Below, piece after piece: positions 10,931 through 23,686 of a DNA stretch of 64,000 nucleotides (within the stretch, counting starts at the first letter, position 1; each line of letters starts with the position of its first letter). The stretch is from Cylicocyclus nassatus (Eukaryota > Nematoda > Chromadorea > Rhabditida > Strongylidae), in the NCBI GenBank assembly GCA_958299035.1, contig CATQJL010000001.1:17219433-17283432 (forward strand). The letters run 5' to 3'. The position numbers were made by a program, and so were the translations under genes. The notes beneath the pieces are model-generated. The model saw only the letters and a program-made list of their open reading frames with translations. It was not told where the DNA came from and did not search any database.

Positions 10931-12384
10931 GACTCATCTCATCAAGTTGTGCAGTTTGCAAAATTGTGCGCACATCGTCGGTAAATTAATCTTACAAGGG
11001 AACGATTCCAAATTAAGATGGCAAACTGGAGTGACCCGCATATCATCAAGATACATTTGATGATATAAACTATTATAATCGCATAATTTTGAAAACTGCA
11101 GCATGCCTTGAGTCTCGCAAACATTTTCTACCAATTACATACATGTACTGAAGTTACAAATAAATGAGCCGATTGTGCTCATTAAATTGGAATAATTGTA
11201 AGGCTTCAGAGTACGAATGCTTATGGTAGCTGGTGGAGTGAGCGGCTGCATTAGTTCTTAAAGTGAAAAAATTCGAACTCAAAGTTTGTTCTTACCTTGA
11301 GACTTTGGCAATCTCTCTTGACGCTTATTAGCACACAGTTGCAGTGTAGATGTTTTCTGGACTGCCGCTAATTGAACTCACGGAGACGGGGGAATATTGG
11401 AAGAACATAAGTCATTATTATAAGTTACACCAAAAAATTAAATTTTTTCTCAACAAGAATGCTGAAATCATTCAACAATTGTATTGTTCCATCGACACAA
11501 GCAGTCAAAGAAGTACGGGTGGGGCAAAAGTCTGGGAGCTCAGTATTTTTCAGATAAAATCTGAAGGAAAGTACCTAGAAACAAAAAATTCGGTGCACAC
11601 ATAAATCGAACCCTTATGTCTCTATATGAAAGTGCACAGCATATTGAGGGAAAATTTTCCCAGGTAAGTTTTTATTTTGCTTTTTCAACAGTTCTAGCAA
11701 TTCATGAACTCTTACCACAATCGTAAATCTGCGATATGCCCCCGCATGGCTCAATTTCACAGAGATTTCTTCCATTTGAAAAATATCTATACTTAAAAAA
11801 ACGATGTAACGCAAAAAGCTATGGCGAAAATCTTTTACAGGACCGATAAAAAAAACTCAGGCTTAGACCCTTGCCCGCCATTATCGAAGGTGCAACAAAG
11901 AGAACAAAGCGTAACGTAAGTAAGTGCATTTAGAGACTAAAAATGGCCAATTGGTCATGAAAAGTGATGACTTTAGAATGTTCTGCGAAACGAGGGGGGA
12001 TCTACTACGCTGCATTGCAGCACGGCAACAAACTGTTTTGGTTGCAAAATGAATAAAAATGATGGTAATAGCAGGGAAAGTGGAAAACAGGACCAGTTTC
12101 AGTAATGAAACTGGAAAGGCGTAAAGCGATGACAAATCTGAGAAAAGTAGGGAAATCTGGACAAAAAACTGAACAACTGGCTAACTGGGCAGATCATGAC
12201 ACGATGACTCAGAAACGAGAAGATGGATGAGAAAAGTTCAGCGAAACGGCAAGGAACGGAATGGGGAAGAAGGGGGAGGGGGGAGACAGGAGCTGATTTC
12301 ATAGTGGAGCTGAAATTTGGCAATGAGATGACAAGTACAGAAAAAGAAGGTTTTTTCAACGGAATATCAAGAATCAATTCAGAT
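10931..12384. other. No supported gene
   Basis: Several short frames on both strands (11350-11604 +, 11881-12135 -, 12099-12377 -) lack domains and splice context. A mariner-like end (GGTGGGGCAAAAGTCTGGGA) at about 11516 resembles the end at 21515 but has no partner. Confidence 0.35.
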
Positions 12385-12650
12385 ATTCATATATTTATAG
12401 GGCATTCGAAAAATCGTGACAATGGCGCGACACGACACGCACGCCACTTTCGAAAATCGCATTTTCTTGGTTTTCATCTCTAGTCGAAAGGTTTCTTGCT
12501 TACGTATGGTAATATTCAGACATTGGAAGTAACTGAGCTGAATGTTGATGCAATGCCTTCTTACATAAGCGTTTTATGCTTATGTGGGCGCGAAGTCCGC
12601 AGTGAAGTCCGTCGTTACGATTTTATAAATGAACTATACCTAACCTTGAG
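12385..12650 (+). repeat. 265-bp dispersed repeat, copy 1
   Basis: Matches the reverse complement of 40915-41170 over its whole length (shared tracts include AAAAATCGTGAC, ATGGCGCGAC, GGAAGTAAC, GAGCGTTTTATGC-like and AAATGAACTATAC). Family unknown. The second copy lies in the first intron of the Asn/Gln-rich gene. Confidence 0.75.
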
Positions 12651-12735
12651 CTCAAAATATTTGCGTCAGAGTCTTAGTTAGTTGAAAATAAAAAGATTAT
12701 CCCTTTACAATTACTTTTTTGAATCAACATTTTAT

Positions 12736-13212
12736 GTAAGCTGGCTTACCCGGCTCCGCCCGGTCCTGTCAAAACACTATGATAAAGGTCTCATCCCTAT
12801 CCTTGTACAACCTTTCCTGCATGCCAGTCCCTATTCCCGCTGTGTTAGGATCAGCATGCTCGGCTATCCCCCTCCCCCCTTTCCTGTGCCATCTCCTAGC
12901 CCCGTAGCTCATGCTTCGCAAAAAATCAGTAAAATCGATGAAAGTAATGGATATTTTTGAACCAACGTTGTATTCGTATCAGCATGCTCACTTGCCCCCC
13001 CCCCCATTATCATCTCGCACCCCGTAGCTCAAGCTTCGCAAATAATCAGTAAAATCGAAGTCGATTGTTAGCGAAAAGTAACCTACGACACCTACGCCAC
13101 GGAGTGTATGTGCGCAACATTCCGGATTGGTCCAAAATTGGAATTTTATTTGCAGTATACATACATACAGGCAGGCAGACATACAGATAGACATTCAGCT
13201 TTATATACAAGA
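12736..13212 (-). mobile_element. Helitron-like element H1
   Basis: On the minus strand it begins TCTTGTATATAAAGCTGAAT after a host A, the same 5' end as the elements at 50938 and 61865. It runs through CTGTATGT-type repeats and two copies of a 120-bp unit (…GAGCATGCTGA…), and ends with CCGGGCGGAGCCGGG and a GTAAGC/GCTTAC hairpin. The TC start, absence of inverted repeats and a terminal 3' hairpin are Helitron traits. No RepHel protein, so non-autonomous. Confidence 0.65.
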
Positions 13213-13531
13213 TCATGGATAGTTCAGGTAAACGACGTTTGGTTGATCTAGTTGTACTTCTTAACTCCCGAACAATTCTAAGATGTGGACGATAGAATTC
13301 TAGACTTACACAGGAAACGAGTGGAATTTTAGAGTACTTTGCAAGTCACGTACAGAACTTACCTCTCAAGTTAATCAACAACTTTCGAAACCTCCGTCCT
13401 TGTTTCACTTTCACAGTGCTGATAGGACTTATGTATCGTTCGACATTAATTCTATGATCGATCCAAAAGAATAGGAAAATGAGGGCGGATGAGCATTTGC
13501 ATATAAAAGAAGCAAGACAGAAGAAATTCAC
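13213..13531 (-). CDS. Two-exon gene fragment cut by a Helitron
   Basis: Exon 1 (13531-13373) starts with ATG and a hydrophobic stretch (ALIFLFFWI) that could be a signal anchor, then a basic segment (VKQGRRFRKLLINLR), and ends in an AGAG|GTAAGT donor. A 73-nt intron ends TCTAG. Exon 2 (13299-13213) continues in phase as FYRPHLRIVRELRSTTRSTK and runs into the 5' end of Helitron H1. I do not recognise the family. The matching phase and splice sites argue for a real gene; the insertion in the open frame argues that it is broken or ends elsewhere. Confidence 0.3.
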
Positions 13532-16500
13532 ATTGTTCTTATCGTAGGTTCGTTTGAAGTTATTCCGAGTGGGTGATCAGAAAGCAGTGGAGCACTATGA
13601 AAATAACTGTAGGTCTTTGGAAGAAGAGAATCTACTGGACGCATAAACTTGGATAGATGTTAGAACATTTATACTCGTTCAAGTAAAACCTATATGAGGC
13701 CATCTGCATGTGTAGTAATTCTTGTAACTGCTAGAATGCAAATTTTATCATTTTAAGCAACTGTGAAATTTGAGAAGTATCCGCGCACGTGGGCCCGTAG
13801 TAAATCCTTGAGATATGTCGCAATGTAAAGAAACCGAAGACACAACGTGTCCGACTGGAGGACGTGCTGTTCACGACCACGTTTTGGTCGCCGCAAACTT
13901 GCGCGCTGACGCGCGATCGAACCCCCCGATGATCATCGACAGCGCGCACTGCAACTGCGCTATTGATTCTCTTTGAAGTAGAAAAATCAAAGCTAAAGTT
14001 AGCGAAGCTAAGATTCGACAGACAGAAAGACGTCGCTAACTCGACAGACGTCGCTAACTGCTTAAGAGCAAATCGATAGGCAAGCTTTTATGTGTGTTGG
14101 CCTTTCTGTAAGTTGTAAAGTATACACTGCCTTCGATATGTCACTATCAATACGTAATACTAACGGTACTGCTGCAAGAGGTGCGCCGAGCGCAGCGCAT
14201 TGTTGGCTGGCATTGCTTAATGGCGGCGGGTACGAGTGCCATGTGAGCCAGTGCTCTGCAATTTGTTGGTTAGTTAGTTTTTTATGAGAAGAACAAAATT
14301 TGCTAATGTTATGGTAGTGCGGAAATGGCAACGCAAAACATAGATCATTGGCTGTGCAAACTTGAGCTATTTCATTAGCCATAACGCCAGACGGTTCCCT
14401 TCCTCAAATTTGAAGGGAAACACTGAACGCACAGCTAATTAACAGCAATTCAGCAAAGAAACGTTATAAAAAGTGCTCAAATGGAAGAAGTAAGGGGATT
14501 AAGACATGTGGAATTTTAGCAGTTTAAGGAAGATTCAGTTGGGTTACCATAAGTGCAGAAGTGAATAGCAGCTTGGGGTAACGTTCATGCACTTGTCCGT
14601 CAATATTCTAATTAGTTTGAAGATAAATCCAAAACGAGAGAAAGAGATCGCATTATTTTTGAGCCACTCCATCGGATTGATTATAAGAGTACAATTGAAT
14701 ATCATAACAAAGCAGAGCTGATAGTATGTGTTATTGAACGATATGACTGTTCTTTTTTTTGACGAGCAAAAAAAATCAGCGTACGTGAATACCACGTCCG
14801 AAAAGGCTACAGTAGATTTACGTACATCTCATTGTGTCGCTTCATGTTATTCGCAAAGCTCTTTATAAGTATTTTACGTCAAACGCCTAGACCTAGCAAG
14901 ACCTGGCTTTTTTCTATTCAAAAATTTTTTGAGCTCAGCGTCAGAGGCTGCTTCGCCGTAATTTTCTTGTTTATCTCTTTTTCTTTCTAGGAAGAATCTC
15001 TGTATTTCCTTGAAGTGGGTAGCTGTGTTAGTGTATTATCGACATAACATTATCTGGGTATAATCAAATGGTGAACCACACTTCAAAGAGGAGCTCCGCA
15101 GGAAAATTATTCCTATTTACAGTAAGTAATACGTATCTACTTACTTCTTTACTGCTCTGTGACTCCATTGGCTCCATTTTTACTCATTTATCGCTCAGGA
15201 AAATTTTCAACGCATGGAGATATATTTTGATTATCAAAAATAGAAAATGTTATATTCTGTTAGTTAAAGTAGATTGATATTTCTCACAATTGGAGCATCT
15301 ACACTTTTACATATTTGAAGTCATAAACGTTTGTAGAAAATAAGTCATAGATAGGTACTAAAGGAAGATGTGTCAGTTCCTGATTTTCTGCCACAACATG
15401 TAAAGTAAGTGCATACATGGTAGCAGATCAACGCTAGGTGATTCCTATAGTAAACAATTCCATACTAATGATTTACGTGATGTACTATTCATAGAGCAAA
15501 CTCTACACAATATAAAATAATTTGTTTCTCCTCTCCACAGCTTGCCAAAATTTTTGATAAGATCTTTCTTGAAACCATCTGATTGAGCAGACTTTTGAAA
15601 CACATTTAACATTGATAAACTCTCAGAATCTAGAATAGTCAAGAATGATTTATGGGTTGAACTAATTTCAAAAAGCAAGTGAGCTTTTATCGCTTCAAGC
15701 TATCAATTTTTCTTTTCTTTGTGTATGGCCTGGGGCGCTTTCAGAACAAGGTGGTGGTGGTTCTATCAAGGACTTCAATAATTTAAAAAAACCGTCCATT
15801 GAAAAGAGGAGGATGAATCTAATAACACCCGACTTTTTCACCATTTAATACTCCATGAGGTTTGAGCTGATCAAATATTTAATAGCATCAAATAAAATTT
15901 TACTAGGAAATGTGGCGAGTTACGGAAAGGAAAAATATTATGCTGATGTAAAAATAATGAGCTTTTATAAGCCTTAGAACTTTTTCCCATTTTTTTTCTT
16001 CTTCTATATTTAGCAATCTGTTCAAAAGCTCTTTTTATGCTCTGCCTAATGTGTGAACGCCTCCTACCCCCACCGTTAAGAAGTTAGAGAACTCCAAATA
16101 ACCGCACCTGTTACGGCTCGGTGTGCTCAGCACCCCTTAGTCTCGCTCGACTGCCCTGCACGACTAGAACCGAACCCTAATATCTTAAGCGTCCCCAGCG
16201 TGCACCAACTGGTGCGCCCACTCGATACTATCACCCAACACCAACCGTTAAGTAAATTCATATGTATAATTAAAAAATATGAAATACATAACAAAGTCGT
16301 TGGATTACGAGACTACCAACTCAAGAAGAGCAGGCAACTAAAATCATAACACGGGACGGCCCGCATCGTCCCGTGCTGCCGATGCTTTTAACAGTCAACA
16401 TAAAGGATGTTTATGTTACTAAGAGGTAGCCGCGAGAAGCTCTGACCCATATGGAACGGCGCGATCTCAGCTCCAATTTTGCATCCTCGGTCATCCACTA

Positions 16501-19500
16501 ACTCAAGAACCCTTGCCGCGCTCCTGGGCGTCCACTACACAATTCTGTGCTCGACTGTTCAACATAAAAATGCACACAGGCGGGAGCCGTTGAAAATAGT
16601 GCCAAGTGTGATAAGAGAACAACCTATGACGAAAACAGTCAATGAGGAGAAGCTGCTCTCGTGCGTAACCTTAAATACCCGGCTGCTTGGCATCGTTCCC
16701 ACCCGGAGTGCTCCTGCGGCGACTACAAAAGACGCGACAGGAAAACGCTGCACACAGATTCCCTTGTTCCGAGAAGCTGCTCTGAACGCCGAGCCGTGAC
16801 AGCACCCAAAATTGGCCAGAATTCAAGCGCAACTGATGGCGTTCTTTGAAAATCTGTTGTATAAAACAAAAAATGTCTACGTTAACGCAACGGCCCAACT
16901 ATTTGAATTTTAAATTCGAAAACTTTCAGGTATGAAAAAATCTGATTTGAATATTGGCACCTCAGCTGCCGTTATTTTATGAGCTGTAAACTTCTTTTGG
17001 AGAAGGCAATCGCCAAAGTTTTGCTCACGTTTTGTAAGCATAAGGTATGGCCCGTTGAGAGTTTCGAAACGTTTAATTGGTGAGTACACAGAAAATCGAA
17101 AAATTCTGGAATTTGAGAATTCAAGGCCTACCAAACTGCTTGAAAAAAAGCCGAGTTTTTGAATTTAAATTCTATTCTTTTCCCAAATATTCTTTCATTT
17201 ATCTGTTCTACTAGCTGCTAAAAGATTGGCGACTTATTAGTTACTAACAAACTTTGAAGGCAGTCATGATTTGTCATAAACAAGGATAAAAGAAACATTT
17301 TTTTGCTTTATGATCCATATTTTTCTGCCCGTTCGTAATATGAATGTAGGTAAATGTGCGCGTATTGCAAAAGTATTGCTTCTGAAGTTTTTATCTTATT
17401 CAAAAACGAGCTGGCATCCCGGGTTCCACCCCGGTTTGGAGCCAATTTAATGTGCTTGACCTCTCAGGTAGCGAAATTCTTCTTTTAATTCAAACTCATC
17501 TTGAGCTCGCTTTCTATTCACCGCTCTCCTTTATGACTATGGAGAATGTGCACAAACATACAAATTTTCTGCTTTATATATTTAGAGATGTAGATTTCTA
17601 GGAAAGTTACAGCACGTCATAGTAGGAATTTGCAAAACGTCCATCAATTTGCATTAACCGTCAATATCAGGTCGGTCTGAAAGTTTGAGCCCTTTTTGAG
17701 CCACTCAGCACTTCTTTTACATGGGAGGGTCAGAAGTCGGCGTGGCCGATTACTACAGTCTGCTATCATTGGTGAGAGCTTGCAACGCCAATTCAAATCT
17801 GCTTTCCGTATTGATGCGAAAAAAATGAGTTCAAGGCCAAAGAAAGCTATTCATTACAACCTCAGTCAAAAATTGAGTACTTTATCAAGCAGAACAATCT
17901 TGTTGTTTGAGGTATCTGACGGCTCTACGTGTGCAGTATCTGGTAGTCGGCTACTTCAGCTTTTCGCCTCCCCCTCCCCTCTTACTATTGTACACTAAGG
18001 GCCGCCTGCATTAACATCCTGAGGGGATCCCAGCTTAGAAAGAAAGCTTCATACCCTGAAGCATTAGATATTTTGATTTCACTCTGTATACCTGTTTGTA
18101 AGTATTCCCACCAACCTCCACTACGAACATCTTGAACGGGAGCAAGAAGCTGTATAAGCCACATTCTCCAGCTTTCTATATAATCCCCTGATGATAACCC
18201 GCGGCCGGACGTGTCTTTCCAAAGTCATTTTTCCTTCAAAGTTAACGAAACCTTCCAAAGCTGTATTGTACATCTAACACAACAGTGCTAAATATGTTGC
18301 TGATAAGAACAGATGGAAAATTGAAATTGGATTTTTCGATAAACCCTACCATTCGACTTGCGGTTCATCGCAAATCGCGCTGTTGGGCTAGATGAAAGGT
18401 ACAACTTTGGAATGTTCTCGCTAACTTTGAAGAGAGAAAAGTGACTTCAAAGAAAAGACGCTTGGCCGCCAGGGATCGTCAGGGGTCATACAAAATGCTA
18501 GAAAGTGCGGCTTGTACAGCTGTTCGCCCCTGTCCAATATGTTCTTAGTGAAGGATGGTACGAATACTTACGGATGGGTAGACAGCGTGAAATCCAGAAG
18601 TTTGGATCTTTAGGATATGAAGCTTTCTTTGTAAGCTGCGATCACCTCCCTGCGGGGATGTTAATGCATGCGGCCCTAAATCTAACATTTTTTCTGCTTT
18701 CACTAGCTAATTCGGAGACTTTAGTAACACGTGCTCATATAATCCGCAATGTTTTAAGCAATCATTTTTACCCTCTCTTGAGTGGTTTTTTAAAATATTC
18801 GCTCCCTGTTTTGTAGAAGCTTCAATAACCGGGAAATAGAGAAAATCCCCAACAATTTGTTACTACACTACGCATCTCTACAAGCTTTGAACAACCCAGT
18901 AAATATTCAGTGTATACAAAAATCGAGGAACATTAAAAGAAACGCAGATAACTACCATACAATACATCTTTGTCCTCCTTCTTACAGCTATTTTTTCTCC
19001 ATGTAGTATCAGAATCTAAAAATTGCAGTACTCAACAGTTTTAAAAATGGGCAGATAGGTACTCAATACCCATATACTACTCAACCAATATTAAAGAGTG
19101 GTAATCGCTTATTTACTTATTAAAACCAAACCTAGTTTAATCAGCCTTGAAAGATTTTTTACACGTATTTGGTGACATTATAAAATATGCCACCTTTCAA
19201 AACCCTCAACTCAAAAAAAAATAGTTGAAAAACAGCGTGAAAAGATAAATTGGAAACTTCATAAACTGGCAGAACGTATTTAAAGACAATCACTCTAAAA
19301 ATGTTGGCGGTGAGATTAAAATGTTATACTAAGCAAAAAATAATACAAAATGTTAGCCTGTTTTTACTCTAAAGGATTTCGAATTAATCCAAAACGGCAT
19401 AGAGTTTCTCACTAACCTAATACGTACGAGCAAGTAAGGGTTCGTTGGCGCGTCAAGAACACGATTTCTGGCTCTGTGCGTAACTTTTAGATTTTGAAAT

Positions 19501-21097
19501 TTCAAAACGTGCATTCTTCTAATCATTCAGAGTTAATATCGAAGTTTGCTCAATAAGTTTTAGGTTTTCCAATTGTCATTTCACGGAATTGATTTGATAA
19601 GCTCTGAATAATAAATACTGCTTGGTCATCGCCGCACTTGTTCAGATATTGCTGTGCACCCTTATAACTATGGGCATTATCGGATGGCAGCACTCAGATA
19701 TTTATTACCATGACCCATCAACATTGGAGAATGCAAGACACGGGAGAAATATTTACAGGTGTGAGAGTAGAGATTTACATCTAATAAATTCCATTCCTGA
19801 AGCGTTCTAGACAAATTTTTTGTCAGACATTGTCCGAGGTCCATATTTTCTCGTCGGGAGGGGAAGGAAAAGGGGCAGTTATTTCAGATATTTTTTGATT
19901 GAGGGGGAGAGGGATTGCCAAGCTAAGCTCTTCAAAGAATTCTTGGGATAATTTGCAAAAATATTGCGAACCTATGACCTCAAAGGGTTTGAAGGAGTTT
20001 TGCTTACCCAGCAATTTGAATTTGCAAGTTCACTAACAACATCTTGACCATTTTCAAGCTAGACAGTTTGTGCGCAACAAATCAAGTTAAACTACTTCAA
20101 ACTAAACTACTTCAAAAATCTCGCATTTCATTTTTATGGGACACCTTCAATCCTCCTTTCTTGTATTCTTCACTATATGGCACAATACACTCCAAGACAA
20201 AGCGGGTGTTGACCACTTTTCGTTATCGATTTTGCAGCCAAGTTTACGATAGGAACTAGGACTGGGTAAAGGGGGAAATGTAAGTCAGCGCTGACTGCAG
20301 TAGTATTTACTTGCAATTAAGGTTTTGGTACAGAGGGCAGACATAAGCGCTGCAATTCGCTCGCTGAGCACACATTCGCGAAGCGTCGCTTTCCATAAAT
20401 TAAGACCATGAAAAAGGTAGCACGCAACCTTTTATCAAACAATCGCCGGGGATAGGCTGTCACCGGAAAATGCGCGTTGTAGATTTTTCTACCGCTTGCA
20501 GAATACTGGAAAACTGAAGGCGCGGCTTTTTGGTACCACTTGTTGATCGGTTGTCAGTTGTGATTTGCTGCATAGATTGCTGATTTTCGAACCAAATAAT
20601 CAACAAGTGCCTTGCAAAATCGCGTTCATTCCTCTATTTTTCGATGCTTTACTACCCCCAGCGATTGTCTGAGTTGGCACATTGCAAATGTCGTATAGGG
20701 AACTATATGCCTTCGATAAGCTCCACCGCTCTGACAGCTGTACGTATCGTCTGTACCATGCACGGCTGCGTGGTCTGTTGCAGATGTCCGCATGGGAACA
20801 TAGACCCAGTTGATGTACATCACGTGAAGAGCGAAAGCTTTTCAACTAGGGCAGCGAAGTAACTCATGCGGTGGAGGTTAATGTGAGGAAGGGAGTCTAG
20901 CGAAAGAGGAAGTTAGAATGAGTGGGTGTAGTTTGAAAGACCAAATCCTCTCATTCTCGGTGTTCGCCGCATTTCGCGGCTTTGCTAGTAAAGTTGCCTG
21001 CTAGTATCCTGATCAACCAACATGCTACAGAATGTTGTTAGAGAAAGAGTTTCATAAACCAGACGTTATTAAATCAACGTGTATCTTGATTGTTTAG
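13532..21097. other. Long stretch without a supported gene
   Basis: About 7.5 kb with only short, featureless frames. Points of note: a local duplication of GACGTCGCTAACT at about 14030-14058; a GC-rich block at 16080-16260 bounded by ACCGTTAAG motifs; a GC-rich block at 16440-16850 with frames on both strands; and a solo mariner-like end (AGGTCGGTCTGAAAGTTTG) at about 17670. A small plus-strand segment at 15743-15846 reads GGGGSIKDFNNLKKPSI to a stop after a CTTTCAG acceptor and may be a terminal exon. Exons of an unidentified gene may hide here. Confidence 0.35.
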
Positions 21098-21197
21098 TGA
21101 TAAGCAAGATGAAGGAGGAACTCATAAGATTACCTTTCATCCCTTTGAGAATGCGTGCAAGTATGCGATACCGAACATCTACGCACCAGATATCTAC
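21098..21197 (+). CDS. Lone coding-like exon, family unknown
   Basis: Bounded by a TTGTTTAG acceptor and a TAC|GTAAGT donor, it reads without stops and with protein-like composition (THKITFHPFENACKYAIPN then IYAPDIY). It would begin with one base completing a split codon. Partner exons were not identified. If the donor is not used, the frame reads on to a TGA at 21258-21260. Confidence 0.35.
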
Positions 21198-21265
21198 GTA
21201 AGTTATGCATCCAAATCAAGGACAACATGCAGCTGGTCAGAAATGAATGAGTTCGCTTGACTCTG

Positions 21266-21291
21266 CCTCTCTCTCTCTGTCTGTCTGTCTG

Positions 21292-21326
<35 letters not shown>

Positions 21327-21336
21327 CTCTCTTTCT
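21266..21336. repeat. CT-rich microsatellite
   Basis: (CT)n passes into (GTCT)n, (CTTT)n and back to (CT)n. It creates the minus-strand Lys/Glu/Arg-rich frame at 21130-21381, which is not a gene. Confidence 0.95.
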
Positions 21337-21352
21337 TATGCAATAGGAAACA

Positions 21353-21400
21353 TCAGGTTGTCCCAAAAGTTTGCGTCCCACAAAAAATCATAACTTCCTC
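21353..21400 (+). mobile_element. Solo mariner-type end
   Basis: CAGGTTGTCCCAAAAGTTTG followed by a typical AT-rich subterminal sequence. No inverted partner was found within 1.5 kb, so this is a truncated element. Confidence 0.45.
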
Positions 21401-21514
21401 GTATCTCGATGGATTCCTTTGAAGGTAGTTCTATCTAAGCACATATCAGGCGCTTTCCAGCGGTAAACAGTAGTATGAGAAAATTCGAGGGATGGAAGCA
21501 ATTCAACGAAAATA

Positions 21515-22449
21515 GAGGGTGCGTCAAAAATCTGGGAGCCTACTTTGTATCATACTAACTTACGAAGTTACTGATGAGTTTGATTCCAAGTTTATGTTAC
21601 ATAATGCCGTAACCAATCTCTACAAAATAAACCTTTTTGAGCTTAAAAGAATTACCAAATGTTTTTGTAATAAAAAAATAATCAAACTAGTACTTTTGCA
21701 AAGCCAAAATTCAAAAATTTTGGCGTTTACAATTTATTCCATAACTGAAAATAGCGAAAATATTCTACAACATAGCAGCGCCTACACCGTAGACGAGGCT
21801 TTGCGCTATTGCATGCTAACAGGTGTGTTCGTCAGTAGCTATTTTTTCGAAAAAGAAAAATAAGAATTCACGAATGTGGAAAGCTACCAGTGGACCTCCT
21901 GTAATTGTAACAAACTTGGAAGCTATAGAAGAGCAGCAATCACTGCGAGCGAGGCTATTCTCTTTCCATGTGTCTTTTATATTTATAAGTCTCTATTCAA
22001 ATTTGTTCAATAAAACATTTTTATGTCCTTAGACGTTGATTTTCCGTTTTCTTTTCAAGCAGTCGTACTCGAATTTTCGGCATGCGACGTATGCATGCCT
22101 CCAATTGAAATTGCATTATTTTTATCACCGAACTTTGCAGAAAATTTTTTCCAAAGCATATTGTAGACAAAAGTTTGCTCTGTCATGCTGCGCAGTTCCT
22201 AAATGAATGAAGCACTTGTTGTGAAGGGGTGGAATGAAATCCATTACGAATACCTGCGTACCGCGACAGCTGCATTAGCCAAGTCGTGAAGGCTTGCGCT
22301 AAAGCGAAAAGAGGCCTTTTCAAAATGAGAGAGGTAGGCTATAGTTGTAATACTCTGGGTGATGCGTAAACAAATTTCTTGATTCTAGGTCCTTCCCTTC
22401 TGATTTTATCGAAAGACGTTCTAAGCTCACAGACTTTTGAGGCACCCTG
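21515..22449. mobile_element. Tc1/mariner-type non-autonomous element
   Basis: The left end (GAGGGTGCGTCAAAAATCTG) and the reverse complement of the right end (CAGGGTGCCTCAAAAGTCTG) are terminal repeats of about 27 bp, with TA on both sides (21513-21514 and 22450-22451). The frame at 21519-21863 starts inside the terminal repeat and is AT-rich filler. No transposase motifs were seen. Confidence 0.65.
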
Positions 22450-23081
22450 TACTCAAGATTATCATTTTTCAAGCAGGATCACGGCAAATTCTAAAAGTCT
22501 TTTTTTGAAAGAAAAAATCTTGCACATTGAGCACCTTTCTCATGGATCAATGTAAGATATCCGAAATTACAAGCAAGCAAAGAAACTTATTTTATTTACT
22601 GTGCTCATAGGCGCGCCACTTTGTTGGTGAACAACAACATAACAACCTCAATAAAGTTAGTATAACATCAAAAAGATAAAAAATAGAAAAAAACATGAAA
22701 AGGCATTCGGTATACTCGGAATGGAAAAAATTGCGACTGCAAATTTCGATCAGGCAGGTCGAGGAAGATGACTCGATGAACCGTCGTCGCCCACGTTAAC
22801 AACACAGCTGGCAAGGATCAATGGTAGCGCGAACATAGAGCGATTAGAAGATCTAACCTAAACATCAGCTATATGCAAATATCCCAGTACACTTATGAAG
22901 CCTAATTTATTACAAAAAGAAGATGCAATTTTACTAGAAATAGTTTCCCGAGGTACAAAGCTTAACCATCATGTGATTCGGAAGAAAAATGAGTCGGATG
23001 CAAAAAGCATTCTGCCTAGCTTCCTGTAATGCAAATTAAACACACCTGTACGCTCTCCGCTGGGCCCAAAAATCCATTTGC
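22450..23081. other. No gene seen
   Basis: AT-rich. As the downstream flank of the minus-strand reverse transcriptase relic it may hold that element's decayed 3' tail. Confidence 0.35.
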
Positions 23082-23686
23082 TTAAAAAAATCCATCTATT
23101 TGCTGGCTCGTAATTTCGTTTCTGATTTTAGGATACGAAAGCGGAGCACTATCGCTAACAACACATCTATACTTCAAACTATGCAGTTTTAAGACTGCAA
23201 GTCGAGCACCATAGGACGGTAGTAGAGGGTATTCAGGGTCAAGAAAACATCTATAAAAAACTATTCTTGTAAAAAACTTTTGAACTTTTTCGGGCTTCAC
23301 CACATGTTTTTGAATAAGGACCTAAACAAATGAAGCATAATCCAAGTGAGGTGAGACATATGTTTTGTATAAACGCACGGCCCATGTTCATTGCTGTGGA
23401 TGCAACGTAAAAGCATAAACAGCGATGTCGGCGGCTTGGTGACAAGTAATCCATAATGTGCAGTAAATTTGAGGGCATCATTAACAAGAACTTCCAAATC
23501 TTTCACAACGCTGCAAGCTCTACCACCATTACATGGCCTGATATGAGTGCTGGTGTCTCTCAAGTGCATAACTGAGCATTTTGAAAGTTCAAGGACAGAT
23601 TCCACATCTCGGGCCACAAACTCATTTTTTCCATGGAAGGGGAAAGATTTTCGTAGGCTTCCTCTCTTTCCTCTTTTCCGTTGCAA
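23082..23686 (-). pseudogene. Non-LTR retrotransposon reverse transcriptase, C-terminal relic
   Basis: Non-LTR (LINE-like) elements encode a reverse transcriptase used in target-primed insertion. The minus-strand reading gives the conserved block after the catalytic palm: a 'K..V.HL' segment (LELSKCSVMHLRDT), then VVKDLEVLVNDALKFTAHY, then LFMLLRCIHSNE, then after a frame change PHLDYASFV, a stop where the family has Trp, and finally EKVQKFFTRIVFYRCF with LKLHSLKYRCVVSD. These match the thumb region of nematode LINE polymerases in order. At least two frameshifts and one stop show that it is dead. The fingers and the FADD-type catalytic motif, expected upstream, are not visible. Confidence 0.82.

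Noticed and set aside
13905..13935. GGTTCGATC on the minus strand as a tRNA B-box
   Set aside because: The flanking stem does not pair and no cloverleaf fits.
16479..16898. Overlapping ORFs in a GC-rich block
   Set aside because: Open on both strands, no domain, no splice sites that favour one reading.
17405..17450. tRNA T-arm-like GGGTTCCACCCCGG
   Set aside because: No acceptor, D or anticodon arms can be built around it.
19622..19810. Membrane-segment-like ORF (LVQILLCTLITMGIIGW)
   Set aside because: It has no ATG before the hydrophobic stretch and no partner exon; the GTGTGAG donor after 'NIYR' is suggestive but not enough.
20600..20862. Three overlapping open frames at 20600-20862
   Set aside because: All three look equally protein-like, so composition alone is the likely cause; no splice pair singles one out.
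21130..21381. Lys/Glu-rich minus ORF
   Set aside because: It is the CT-rich microsatellite translated; the true signal here is the plus-strand exon at 21098-21197.
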